Source: Aquidulcibacter paucihalophilus (lineage in GTDB: Bacteria > Pseudomonadota > Alphaproteobacteria > Caulobacterales > Aquidulcibacteraceae). Taken from it: a stretch of 64,000 nucleotides of DNA. Each line of letters starts with the position of its first letter. Position 1 is the first letter of the stretch. The DNA is taken from NCBI RefSeq assembly GCF_002105465.1, contig NZ_NCSQ01000165.1:62001-126000 (forward strand), written 5' to 3'. Under the pieces are notes generated by a model. That model did no database searches and had not been told where the DNA came from. It saw only the letters and a program-made list of their open reading frames with translations. This document shows positions 1 to 8,855 of the stretch, in pieces. The position numbers and the translations under genes were made by a program.

Positions 1-2
1 TT

Positions 3-2165
3 TTGGCGGTTTATCGCGGCAATAGAGATGCTGTTGCCGCCCGTTACAGCTTGATCACTGGCCTGATGATTTGGTTCTATACCTTAGCCTTACCGCAACT
101 TCTCGGTCCTCAGGTGCTGGCACAATTGGCGACCAGCCCATTCAATCCCTATCATCTGTTTGGCATCGGCAATTTGAGCCCGATCAGCCATGGTGCGGTG
201 TGGAGCTTAGGCCTCAACCTTGCTGTCTATTTGCTTGTGACCGCGCGTCGTGTGCAACCCAGCGCCCTCCCAGGTCTGTTGCGTTCTCCTACGCCTGACT
301 CCTCTCTGCAATCGGCGCGAATTGAAGACTTGAAGGCTTTGGTAGCGCGATTTGTTGGCCCGAATTTGGCGCAGGAGGCATTTGGAAACCTGAAAGATCA
401 TGCTGTCGTCAGTCAGGAAAATGCCCGCAAAGCAGAGCGACTCATTGCAGGCGTTGTTGGTTTGCCTTCCGCACGGGCTCTGATCGGCTCACGGCTTTTT
501 GGTGCGCGCCTATCTGCCGATGAGGTATCACGTCTTCTAGACGAGACGGGCCAAAGCTTGCGCTTCTCGAAAGACCTTCTGGCTGCGACGCTAGAGCATA
601 TTGATCCGGGCGTCAGTGTGGTTGATCGCGACCTTAATATTGTTGCATGGAACAGCCGATATCTAGACCTATTCAATTATCCAGATGGCATGGTTTATGT
701 TGGTGCGCCTGTCGCGAGCCTTATTCGCTTTAATGCAGAGCGGGGCGAATGTGGTCCCGGAGAAATCGAGAGCCATGTAGAGCGCCGTCTGACACATATG
801 CGGCGTGGCCAAGCTCATAGTTTTGAGCGCATTCGCCCTGACGGCCGCGTAATCAAAACCGTTGGTGGGCCAATGCCGAGTGGCGGCTATGTTATGTGCT
901 TTACCGACATTACAGCAAAGGCTGAAGCCTTGGCTGGACTTAGACGTGCACGTGCCGAACTTGAGGCACGGGTGGAAGAACGCACACAAGACCTGCGCGA
1001 GGCCAACCATGCCTTGGCAACAGCGGATGCCGAAAAGACCCGCTTTCTCGCCGCAGCCAGTCATGATTTGTTGCAACCTATTCATGCTGCGCGTCTGTTT
1101 TCCTCCGCTTTAGCCAGACAGATTGGCGACGGTGATCAAGACTTGCTCCGCAAATTGGATTTATCGATTCAATCAGCCGATACACTTTTGCGGTCGCTGT
1201 TGGATATTTCCAAATTGGATGCTGGTGGGGTTGTTGCATCGATTGAGCCTATCCAATTGAAGCCGCTTTTGCGCGATTTAGTTGATACAATGATGCCTTT
1301 GGCGCAAGAAAAGGGCCTTCAACTGCGGCTTTTCGGACGCGATCGCCAAGTCGCAACTGACCCCAGTCTTCTGCGCTCTATTCTGCAGAACTTTTTGTCC
1401 AACGCCATTCGATATACCCAGGCTGGCGGTATCGTTGTCGCGATCCGTGCGCGTGGGGAGGTGATACGGATCGACGTAATTGATACAGGGCCGGGCATTG
1501 ATCCTGCCGATCACGGGCGGATTTTTCGAGAGTTTGAGCGATTGCCCCATGCCTATGGTGGCGGGATTGGTTTGGGATTGGCCATTGTTGAGCGGACCGC
1601 GCGGGTCTTGGATGCGCAGATCTCGCTCGCGTCTAATGTGGGTCAAGGGAGCCGCTTTAGCGTTGCACTAGATGCCCATCCACACACCTTCTCGAGCCAG
1701 TCCGCCCCCAATTTATCGGCAGGGCCTATGGCATCGGCTCCGCCAAAGGGATTGAGAATTTTGGTGGTAGAAGATGATCTTGCCAACCAGGAAGCCATGC
1801 GCGCTTTTCTGGATAGTCGCCAGTTTACGTATCATTGCCTCGGTGATGCGAAATCGGCCATGCAGGTTAGAATGCCTTTTGATTGCGCGCTGGTAGATTA
1901 TGATTTGGGCAGCGACTATTCGGGGCTAGACGTGATCGAAACGCTACGCGGGCATCACCCATATGCTCGCTTTGCGTTGACGACTGCCGCTGCACCACAA
2001 GACTTTATGGAGCGCGCTCAATCGATGCAGGTGGATGTGTTTCGTAAACCGGTTGATCCGTCCACCCTCGATCATTGGCTGGCGCAAACCCCGCCAGTGT
2101 CAGACGGGAGACAATCCGAGGGCTTTAGCAGCCAAAACCGCTTGGGTTCGGTTCTGCACGTCTAG
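3..2165 (+). CDS. crbS: CrbS-like SLC5-linked hybrid sensor histidine kinase (5' truncated)
   Basis: Membrane sensor kinase expected to sense acetate-related metabolism and control acs through the adjacent response regulator. The visible 720 residues begin inside the last helices of a sodium/solute symporter (SLC5) domain at about 1-85. A STAC-like linker follows (about 100-170), then PAS (about 190-305), a coiled coil, and HisKA with phospho-acceptor His354 in an SHDLLQP H-box. HATPase has a QNFLSNA N-box and DTGPGI and GIGLGLAI G-boxes, and a C-terminal receiver has acceptor Asp632. Most of the symporter domain lies upstream of the window, so the TTG at position 3 is not the real start. The 3' end overlaps the opposing regulator gene by 66 bases. 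The CrbS assignment rests on this architecture and on the crbR-acs neighbourhood; related MxtR-type kinases are the alternative. Confidence 0.85.
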   Translation: MAVYRGNRDAVAARYSLITGLMIWFYTLALPQLLGPQVLAQLATSPFNPYHLFGIGNLSPISHGAVWSLGLNLAVYLLVTARRVQPSALPGLLRSPTPDSSLQSARIEDLKALVARFVGPNLAQEAFGNLKDHAVVSQENARKAERLIAGVVGLPSARALIGSRLFGARLSADEVSRLLDETGQSLRFSKDLLAATLEHIDPGVSVVDRDLNIVAWNSRYLDLFNYPDGMVYVGAPVASLIRFNAERGECGPGEIESHVERRLTHMRRGQAHSFERIRPDGRVIKTVGGPMPSGGYVMCFTDITAKAEALAGLRRARAELEARVEERTQDLREANHALATADAEKTRFLAAASHDLLQPIHAARLFSSALARQIGDGDQDLLRKLDLSIQSADTLLRSLLDISKLDAGGVVASIEPIQLKPLLRDLVDTMMPLAQEKGLQLRLFGRDRQVATDPSLLRSILQNFLSNAIRYTQAGGIVVAIRARGEVIRIDVIDTGPGIDPADHGRIFREFERLPHAYGGGIGLGLAIVERTARVLDAQISLASNVGQGSRFSVALDAHPHTFSSQSAPNLSAGPMASAPPKGLRILVVEDDLANQEAMRAFLDSRQFTYHCLGDAKSAMQVRMPFDCALVDYDLGSDYSGLDVIETLRGHHPYARFALTTAAAPQDFMERAQSMQVDVFRKPVDPSTLDHWLAQTPPVSDGRQSEGFSSQNRLGSVLHV

Positions 2166-2720
2166 CTTCTTGAGGATCGAGGTCATATGCGCCTTGATGG
2201 TCGCTTCGCTGAGGCCAAGGTCAAAAGCGATTTGTTTGTTGAGACGGCCCTGCATCACACCCAACATCACCTTGAGCTGCGTCGGGGTTAAGCTGGCGAT
2301 CTGGGCAGCGACTGGGTCTAGCAGCGGATCAACCGGGGCAGCGAGCCGCTTTCCAGAAAGAGCATCGGCAATTGCCGCCTCGATCAACAACAGATCGGAA
2401 TCCTTGCCAATGAAGCCAACCGCGCCAAATCGAAGCGCGTTTTGCGCTGTTCCCGCAGCAGCTTCGCTGGACACCACAAGGATAGGTACGGCTGGTTTCT
2501 CGGCATGGAGCAGCGCAACCCCCGAAAAGCCCTCTGCCCCCGGCATTTTCAGATCCAGAAGAATGAGGGCCAAATCATCGGCGGCTTGGGCCTCTAATAA
2601 GGCCGACGCCAAGGTTGCGCTCTCAACGAGCCGTGCATCCTTGGCGACATTGCCGGCCGCCATCGCAAGGGCTTGGCGGAACAGAGGGTGGTCATCGGCT
2701 ATCAGAATGGTGCGTGTCAT
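2100..2720 (-). CDS. crbR: LuxR/NarL-type response regulator, CrbR-like
   Basis: Two-component response regulator of 206 residues, probable partner of the convergent SLC5-type kinase and probable activator of acs. The N-terminal receiver shows the acidic pair Asp9-Asp10, phospho-acceptor Asp56 in LLDLKMPG and the Lys of GKDSD. A GerE/LuxR helix-turn-helix follows at about 142-200, with the typical TPTQLKVMLGVMQG...NKQIAFDLGLSEATIKAHMTSIL pattern. It starts 5 bases after the acs stop on the same strand, so it is probably co-transcribed with acs. Known CrbS/R (MxtR/ErdR) systems control acetyl-CoA synthetase; assignment to that group here is inference from context. No strong ribosome-binding site precedes the ATG. 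Confidence 0.85.
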   Translation of the reverse strand: MTRTILIADDHPLFRQALAMAAGNVAKDARLVESATLASALLEAQAADDLALILLDLKMPGAEGFSGVALLHAEKPAVPILVVSSEAAAGTAQNALRFGAVGFIGKDSDLLLIEAAIADALSGKRLAAPVDPLLDPVAAQIASLTPTQLKVMLGVMQGRLNKQIAFDLGLSEATIKAHMTSILKKLDVQNRTQAVLAAKALGLSPV

Positions 2721-2725
2721 GATCG

Positions 2726-4651
2726 CTACCGCGATGCGATCAGCGCATCAACAACAGAAGGGTCGGCCAAAGTTGACGTATCGCCCAAGCTCGACACATC
2801 GCCTTCTGCAATTTTGCGCAAGATCCGCCGCATGATTTTGCCGCTTCGGGTCTTAGGTAATCCCGGCGCGAAATGGATGACATCAGGCGTTGCGATGGGG
2901 CCGATTTCTTTGCGAACCCATTGGATCAAAGCTTTGCGGACCTCATCGCTCTCTGTCGCGTCAGAATTCAAGGTCACATAGGCATAGATGCCTTGGCCCT
3001 TAATGTCGTGTGGGAAGCCGACTACGGCGGCTTCTGCGACACTGGCATGGGCCACAAGTGCGCTTTCAACTTCTGCCGTGCCCATGCGATGACCCGACAC
3101 ATTGATGACATCATCAACCCGGCCTGTAATCCAATGATAGCCGTCTTCGTCCCGACGACAGCCGTCGCCCGTGAAATAATAGCCGGGATAAGCAGAGAAA
3201 TAGGTTTGGAAAAAGCGCTCATGATCACCCCAAACCGTGCGCATTTGGCCAGGCCAGCTATCGGTGATGCACAAATTACCCTCGGTAGCGCCTTCAAGAA
3301 TCTTGCCCTCGCTGTCAAGCAAGACTGTTTTCACGCCAAACATTGGCAATGTGGCAGAACCGGGTTTTAGGGCAATCGCGCCGGGCAATGGCGAAATCAT
3401 CGCACCGCCCGTTTCAGTTTGCCACCAGGTGTCGACGATGGGGCAACGGCCTTCGCCGACCACATGATAATACCATTCCCAAGCTTCTGGATTGATCGGC
3501 TCTCCGACGCTGCCCAATAGGCGTAAGGACTTGCGCGATGTAGCGGTGACGTAGCTATTGCCCTCGCGCATCAATGAGCGCAGGGCCGTTGGCGCACCAT
3601 AGAAGATATTGACTTCATATTTGTCGACAATCTTCCAAAAACGGCTGAAATCTGGATAATTGGGTACCCCTTCAAACATCAGGGTTGTCGCGCCGTTCGC
3701 CAACGGGCCATAGACGACATAAGAATGGCCCGTCACCCAGCCGATGTCGGCAGCACACCAGAAGACTTCACCATCCTGATAGTTGAAAATATAGGAAAAA
3801 GTCATCGAGACCCAAACTAAATAGCCGCCCGTTGTATGCAAGACGCCCTTGGGTTTGCCCGTGCTTCCCGATGTGTACAGGATGAATAGGGGATCCTCAG
3901 CGCTCGTGGGCTCTGGCGCGCACTCGTCTGAAACAGCGGCAACGGCCTCATGATACCAATGGTCACGCCCCTTTTGCATGGTGATTTCATGGCCGACGTG
4001 TTGAATGACCAGCACATGTTGGACGGATGTACAATGCGTCAGTGCTGCATCGACATTGGCTTTTAATGGCACGGTTTTGCCGCCCCGCATGCCAGCGTCG
4101 GCGGTAATCACGATGCTGGAATCACAATCTTGAATCCGTCCGGCCAAAGCTTCGGGGGAGAAGCCGCCAAAGACGATAGTGTGGATGGCACCAAGCCGGG
4201 TGCAAGCCAACATGGCCATGGCCGCTTCTGGGATCATGGGCAAATAAAGCGTAATCCGATCTCCCTTTTTGACCCCGAGATTCTTCAATGCATTGGCCAG
4301 TCGGCATACGCCACGATGCAGATCGCGATAGGTAATCTTGCGTGATTGAGTTGGTTCATCACCTTCCCAAATGATCGCGATCTGATCTCCACGTTCGGCC
4401 AGATGCCGGTCGAGGCAATTTTCAGAGACGTTCAGCACCCCATCTTCAAACCATTTGATGCCGAAATCTGCTTCTTTGAAGCTTGTATTTTTGACTTTGG
4501 TAAAGGGCTTCATCCAGGTGACGCGTTGGGCTTCCTTGGTCCAGAACGCATCGGGATTATCGATCGATGCGGCATAGGCCTCACGATAACCCTGCTCGGT
4601 AATGCGTGCTTTTTCAGCCCATTCGGCTGGAACTGGATAAAGAGCTGCCAT
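2726..4651 (-). CDS. acs: Acetyl-CoA synthetase
   Basis: Cytoplasmic AMP-forming acetate:CoA ligase that activates acetate to acetyl-CoA through acetyl-AMP. The 641-residue length matches Acs. It has the ATP-binding P-loop [11 protein letters not shown] near residue 260, the WWQTETGG motif and the hinge region [14 protein letters not shown]. The C-terminal [11 protein letters not shown] motif carries catalytic Lys605, the usual site of reversible acetylation. An in-frame TTG lies 18 bases upstream, but the ATG at 4651 has GGGAGACG at good spacing and is preferred. It is first in an acs-crbR unit and divergent from the porin gene, with two palindromic sites between them. Confidence 0.96.
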   Translation of the reverse strand: MAALYPVPAEWAEKARITEQGYREAYAASIDNPDAFWTKEAQRVTWMKPFTKVKNTSFKEADFGIKWFEDGVLNVSENCLDRHLAERGDQIAIIWEGDEPTQSRKITYRDLHRGVCRLANALKNLGVKKGDRITLYLPMIPEAAMAMLACTRLGAIHTIVFGGFSPEALAGRIQDCDSSIVITADAGMRGGKTVPLKANVDAALTHCTSVQHVLVIQHVGHEITMQKGRDHWYHEAVAAVSDECAPEPTSAEDPLFILYTSGSTGKPKGVLHTTGGYLVWVSMTFSYIFNYQDGEVFWCAADIGWVTGHSYVVYGPLANGATTLMFEGVPNYPDFSRFWKIVDKYEVNIFYGAPTALRSLMREGNSYVTATSRKSLRLLGSVGEPINPEAWEWYYHVVGEGRCPIVDTWWQTETGGAMISPLPGAIALKPGSATLPMFGVKTVLLDSEGKILEGATEGNLCITDSWPGQMRTVWGDHERFFQTYFSAYPGYYFTGDGCRRDEDGYHWITGRVDDVINVSGHRMGTAEVESALVAHASVAEAAVVGFPHDIKGQGIYAYVTLNSDATESDEVRKALIQWVRKEIGPIATPDVIHFAPGLPKTRSGKIMRRILRKIAEGDVSSLGDTSTLADPSVVDALIASR

Positions 4652-4729
4652 GATCGTCTCCCTCGTCAACCCAACTGCTTGGGCGATGTTTCGTGTTTTT
4701 TAGAGTCTTTTAGCGCCAACCGCACCCTA

Positions 4730-4763
4730 GACCAAAGTCTATCGGGACTACGACTAAAGTCTA
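4730..4763. promoter_or_regulatory. Twin palindromic sites in the acs/porin divergent region (candidate CrbR operator)
   Basis: Two near-identical 12-base elements, GACCAAAGTCTA (4730-4741) and GACTAAAGTCTA (4752-4763), lie 22 bases apart, about two helical turns. Each contains a GACY-AA-AGTC dyad. A related GGGACTA lies between them (4744-4750), with its inverted form at 4794-4800. The placement fits a NarL-type regulator binding site serving both directions. CrbR as the binder is inference from the adjacent gene. Confidence 0.5.
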
Positions 4764-4856
4764 GCTATCGCCCCGAGCCATGACCTGAGAGGTTAGTCCC
4801 AAGGGCCAGCAGTGCAATCGTCTCGGCCTGTCAGAATATCGACCGAGGGAACGACT

Positions 4857-6284
4857 ATGTTACAGATTAAACGGCGTCACCAATTATTGTCTGGGATTGC
4901 CTGCTTCGCTTTAGCCGCGACCGGCGCGCATGCCGATACCCCGAAAGAGCAAGAGCTTGAGGCGCGGATTGCAGCCCTAGAGCAGCTGTTCGGGGCCGTG
5001 CAGTCTGACCTCGCAGCAACCAAGGCAGAGAATCAGAAATTGCGGGCTGAGGCAGCGCTCGCCCAAGCGCGAACGCTAGAGCTGTCAACGTCTGTGGAAG
5101 CAATCCGCCGCGCCCCGGCGCCACCACCAAATCCAGCACCAATCTCTGCCCCCGCAGACGGCTTTAAAGTTGGCGCTACGACCGTAAAGCTTGGCGGATT
5201 TTTGAAGACAACCGTTGACTTCACGCGGTGGAATGATGGCGATGTGGCTACTGGCAATTTGGGACGTGACTTTTATCTGCCCCAATCAACCCCGATCTCA
5301 GGGCAACGGGAAAGTCTCGACAATGACTTTAACGCCAAACAGACCCGCCTCTGGCTGACTACGGAAACAGCAGTCAACGGCCATGTTTTGAAGGGCTATG
5401 TTGAAGGTGATTTTCAGACCTCGCCCGGCACACAAGGCAATGAACGCACAACAAATGGCTATAACTTCGCCTTGCGCCGCGCCTATATCCAATATGATCG
5501 CTTCACCTTTGGCGAGGATTGGACAACGTTCCAGAATGTCGCCACCTTGCCAGAGTCCACCGATTATATTGGTCCGACCGAAAGCATTGTCTTCGCTCGC
5601 CAAGCCCTGGTTCGCTACTCTTATCCTTTGAGCAAAACCACGACCTTGCATCTGGCGGTCGAGAATCCAGAAACTGCAAGCGCCAACTTGGGCTCGCCGA
5701 CGTTGATTGAGAATGACGATGATTCCGTGCCGGATTTCATCGTTCGATTGAACCATAGCTTTGCAACAGGCGAGGTTTCAGTGGCTGGGATCGCACGGCG
5801 TTTATCGGTTGATAATGGAGCCATTGGCGATGTGTCATCTGGTTATGGCCTCAGCGTAACCGGCAAAATGACCTTAGATACTGCCAAGCGCTATGAATGG
5901 AAGTTCATGGCGACCTATGGCAGTGGCATTGGTCGCTATGTCGGCCTGAACTTTGCACCTGATGCCGTTTTCGTGCCCGCAACGGGGCAACTCAAAAACG
6001 TCGAAATTCTGGGCGGCTATTCGGCCATTAAGGTCAATTGGACCCCCAAACTACGCTCCACCCTGACCGGTAGTATCCAGACCGTTGATTATGACAGCGG
6101 TCTAGCTTTGGCCAGCTTGGCCAATTTCAACAAGCAAGCGTGGAGTGTCTCGGCCAATCTTTTCTACTCCCCCATCAAGGGCGTGGATTTGGGAGCAGAA
6201 TATCGTCACGGCGTTCGCGAAGTCGTGAGTGGCGCGGACGGTTCGCTCGATCGGCTCGAGTTCTTAGCAAAATATAGTTTCTAA
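4857..6284 (+). CDS. DcaP-like outer-membrane porin
   Basis: Predicted trimeric outer-membrane channel of 475 residues, probably for small carboxylates or related nutrients. A Sec signal peptide ends near AATGAHA. A short coiled coil follows (EQELEARIAALEQLFGAVQ, about residues 29-70), then a Pro-rich stretch and a beta-barrel. The barrel starts with GFKVGATTVKLGGFLK and ends in a C-terminal Phe (KYSF), an outer-membrane assembly signature. The chosen ATG follows GAGGGA at good spacing; an upstream in-frame GTG at 4812 would add residues before the signal peptide and is rejected. It precedes the MHS transporter by 25 bases, suggesting an operon that moves one substrate across both membranes. 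Substrate is not determinable from sequence. Confidence 0.85.
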   Translation: MLQIKRRHQLLSGIACFALAATGAHADTPKEQELEARIAALEQLFGAVQSDLAATKAENQKLRAEAALAQARTLELSTSVEAIRRAPAPPPNPAPISAPADGFKVGATTVKLGGFLKTTVDFTRWNDGDVATGNLGRDFYLPQSTPISGQRESLDNDFNAKQTRLWLTTETAVNGHVLKGYVEGDFQTSPGTQGNERTTNGYNFALRRAYIQYDRFTFGEDWTTFQNVATLPESTDYIGPTESIVFARQALVRYSYPLSKTTTLHLAVENPETASANLGSPTLIENDDDSVPDFIVRLNHSFATGEVSVAGIARRLSVDNGAIGDVSSGYGLSVTGKMTLDTAKRYEWKFMATYGSGIGRYVGLNFAPDAVFVPATGQLKNVEILGGYSAIKVNWTPKLRSTLTGSIQTVDYDSGLALASLANFNKQAWSVSANLFYSPIKGVDLGAEYRHGVREVVSGADGSLDRLEFLAKYSF

Positions 6285-6309
6285 GCGGAAAAAATGGAGG
6301 GAGAGAGAC

Positions 6310-7995
6310 ATGGCTATAGTAAAACCCATGCCCATAGCTGCCGGAGGCCACGTAGCCAAATCGGCCAAAGGGCAGAATGAAAAGCTGGTAATTGCGGCAT
6401 CCTCACTCGGCACGGTGTTCGAGTGGTATGACTTTTATCTCTACGGCCTGCTGGCTACTTATATCTCAGCCCAGTTCTTCTCGGGCGTGAATGAGACAAC
6501 AGGTTTCATCTTTGCCCTCGGCGCTTTTGCGGCCGGCTTTGCCGTCCGGCCATTTGGTGCCCTCGTGTTTGGTCGCATTGGCGACATGGTGGGCCGGAAG
6601 AACACGTTCCTGGTCACGATGGGCCTGATGGGGCTTGCAACCTTTTCGGTTGGGCTTTTGCCTTCTTACGCCACGATTGGCGTTGCCGCCCCCATCATTC
6701 TGATTGGTCTTCGCCTGCTACAAGGTCTAGCAATGGGCGGTGAATATGGGGGTGCTGCCACCTATGTCGCCGAACACGCACCTGAAGGCAAACGCGGCCT
6801 CTATACAAGCTGGATTCAAACCACGGCGACATTGGGCTTATTTGCTGCCCTATTGATCGTGATTGGGACCCGCACCTTGCTTGGCGAGGAAGTCTTCAAG
6901 GCCTGGGGCTGGCGCGTGCCGTTCCTCGTTTCGATGATCTTGCTGGCCGTATCCATGTGGATCCGCATGCAACTCAACGAGAGCCCCGTGTATCAAAAGA
7001 TGAAGGACGAGGGAAAAACTTCTAAGGCACCCTTGACCGAAGCCTTTGCTAAATGGGGTAACTTGAAGTGGGTAGTAATCGTTCTGTTCGGTGCCGTCGC
7101 CGGTCAGGCTGTGGTTTGGTACACGGGCCAATTCTACGCGTTGTTCTTCTTAGAAAAGATGCTGAAAGTAGATGGGGCTAGCACCAATGTCCTCATCGCT
7201 ATCGCTTTGATGATCGGCACACCAGGCTTTGTGTTCTTCGGCTGGTTGTCGGATAAGATTGGTCGTAAGCCTATCGTTTTGGTTGGTTGCGCCCTAGCTG
7301 CTCTGACCTATTTCCCAACCTTCCACGCGCTGACGAAAGCCGCCAATCCCGCTTTAGCCCAAGCTCAAGCCAGTGCTCCGGTTACGGTTGTGGTCAATGA
7401 CGCCGATTGCTCGGTTCAATTTGACCCTGTTGGTAAGAATAAGTTCGACACCAAAAGCTGTGACATCGCAAAATCCTTCTTGGCAAAAAGCGGTGTCAGC
7501 TATTCAAAGGTCGATGCACCTGTTGGCACCATTGCCTCGATCAAGATTGGCAACGAGACCTTCACAGCGCCAGATCCAGCGGATGTGACGGGCGCTGACA
7601 AAAAGGCGGCAATCACGGCCTATCAGGACAATGTGAAGGCTGCGCTGGCCAAGGCGGGCTATCCTTCAAAGGCTGATCCGGCAGCCATGAACAAGCCATT
7701 GGTTATCGCTATCCTGGTCTATCTGGTTTTGTTGGTGACAGCCGTTTACGGGCCGATCGCTGCCCTTTTGGTCGAGATTTTCCCAAGCCGGATCCGCTAT
7801 ACCTCTATGTCCTTGCCCTATCATATCGGCAATGGCTGGTTCGGGGGCTTCTTGCCTACCACGGCCTTCGCCATGGTTGCGGCAACTGGGGATATTTATT
7901 ACGGCCTTTGGTATCCAGTCTTGATTGCGGGTTTAACCGCCGTGGTTGGCTTGTTCTTCTTGCCAGAAACCTTCAAGCGTCGATTGGACGAGTAG
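6310..7995 (+). CDS. MHS-family major facilitator transporter with a large periplasmic insertion
   Basis: Inner-membrane metabolite:proton symporter of 561 residues. The N-terminus carries the MHS signature SSLGTVFEWYDFYLYG, then the loop RIGDMVGRKNTFL and a second GRKP loop before helix 9. Family members are usually about 430-450 residues. Here residues about 343-459 form a soluble insertion between helices 9 and 10, a periplasmic loop by standard topology, containing Cys367 and Cys384 that could form a disulfide. A strong GGAGGGAGAG ribosome site precedes the ATG. The porin lies directly upstream and acs/crbSR just beyond, which suggests a short-chain carboxylate substrate. That is inference only; proline/betaine or alpha-ketoglutarate-type substrates cannot be excluded. 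Confidence 0.88.
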   Translation: MAIVKPMPIAAGGHVAKSAKGQNEKLVIAASSLGTVFEWYDFYLYGLLATYISAQFFSGVNETTGFIFALGAFAAGFAVRPFGALVFGRIGDMVGRKNTFLVTMGLMGLATFSVGLLPSYATIGVAAPIILIGLRLLQGLAMGGEYGGAATYVAEHAPEGKRGLYTSWIQTTATLGLFAALLIVIGTRTLLGEEVFKAWGWRVPFLVSMILLAVSMWIRMQLNESPVYQKMKDEGKTSKAPLTEAFAKWGNLKWVVIVLFGAVAGQAVVWYTGQFYALFFLEKMLKVDGASTNVLIAIALMIGTPGFVFFGWLSDKIGRKPIVLVGCALAALTYFPTFHALTKAANPALAQAQASAPVTVVVNDADCSVQFDPVGKNKFDTKSCDIAKSFLAKSGVSYSKVDAPVGTIASIKIGNETFTAPDPADVTGADKKAAITAYQDNVKAALAKAGYPSKADPAAMNKPLVIAILVYLVLLVTAVYGPIAALLVEIFPSRIRYTSMSLPYHIGNGWFGGFLPTTAFAMVAATGDIYYGLWYPVLIAGLTAVVGLFFLPETFKRRLDE

Positions 7996-8020
7996 AGATT
8001 AGGCGAAACTCAAACAAAAC

Positions 8021-8050
8021 GACCGGCTGCCTCAGGTGGCCGGTCTTTTT
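8021..8050 (+). terminator. Rho-independent terminator after the MHS transporter
   Basis: Stem GACCGGC/GCCGGTC with an 11-base inner segment that can itself pair, followed directly by TTTTT. It lies 26 bases after the transporter stop and ends the porin-transporter unit. Confidence 0.8.
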
Positions 8051-8099
8051 CTTTGTTGCAGCGCTTGAAAAGTCTCTCTATCTCAGCTTTGAAAAAGCA

Positions 8100-8855
8100 A
8101 TGCGCAACACCATTGCCGACTACGATCAACAAGCCCAGTCCTACAGCCTGATCCGACAGCCTGATCGGCGGATTGAGGCAATGGTCCATCAAAGTCTCGG
8201 CGAAGCCCGCACTGTCCTCAATTTAGGCGCAGGCACAGGCTCGTATGAGCCGCTCGACCGTCATGTTGTTGCGATTGAGCCTTCAGCAACCATGCGCCGT
8301 CAACGCCCGAAGCATTTAGCCCCCGCGCTGATCGCGACTGCCGAAAACATCCCATTTGATGACGCTTGCTTTGATGCCAGTATGGCCATGCTGACGGTGC
8401 ATCACTGGCCTGACCTCGAAAGGGGCCTTGGCGAAATGCGTCGGGTTACCCGAGGCCCATGCCTCGTGATGAGTTTTGATCCAGACGCGCCAACGGACTT
8501 CTGGATGTTCGACTACGTGCCCGAAATGAGGATTGTGGAACAAAAGCGCTATCCGAAACTCAATCGAATTGAGGCAGGTCTTGGTGGGCGTTGTGAGGTT
8601 ATGGCACTGCCAGTTGCCTTAGACTGTACCGACCGTTTTCAGGTTGCACTGTACGGCCGACCAGAGGCGTTTCTGGACGGGGCAGTTCGACGGGCACAAA
8701 GCGCTTGGAACTTTCTAGTCGATGGCGTCGAAGATCGCTTTGTTGCCCAGCTTGCCGCGGACTTGAAAGCTGGAACATGGGACGCACGTTACGGCCATTT
8801 TCGTCGCCAAGCTTTCATCACGTGCCAATTGCGACTGATCGTATCACATCCTTAA
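8100..8855 (+). CDS. Class I SAM-dependent methyltransferase
   Basis: Predicted cytoplasmic methyltransferase of 251 residues. The SAM-binding glycine motif VLNLGAGTGSYE lies near residue 40, followed by the acidic strand end VVAIEPS and the post-I motif ENIPFDDACFDASMAM typical of Methyltransf_11. The reading frame is open from 7908, but that extension crosses the upstream gene and its terminator, so the ATG at 8100 is chosen; its ribosome site is weak. The 3' end overlaps the convergent dehalogenase gene by 4 bases. Substrate is unknown. Confidence 0.8.
   Translation: MRNTIADYDQQAQSYSLIRQPDRRIEAMVHQSLGEARTVLNLGAGTGSYEPLDRHVVAIEPSATMRRQRPKHLAPALIATAENIPFDDACFDASMAMLTVHHWPDLERGLGEMRRVTRGPCLVMSFDPDAPTDFWMFDYVPEMRIVEQKRYPKLNRIEAGLGGRCEVMALPVALDCTDRFQVALYGRPEAFLDGAVRRAQSAWNFLVDGVEDRFVAQLAADLKAGTWDARYGHFRRQAFITCQLRLIVSHP

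Noticed and set aside
2035..2835. 266-residue plus-strand frame opposite crbR
   Set aside because: It is antisense to a well-defined response regulator, has a low-complexity Ser/Ala/Arg composition and no ribosome site.
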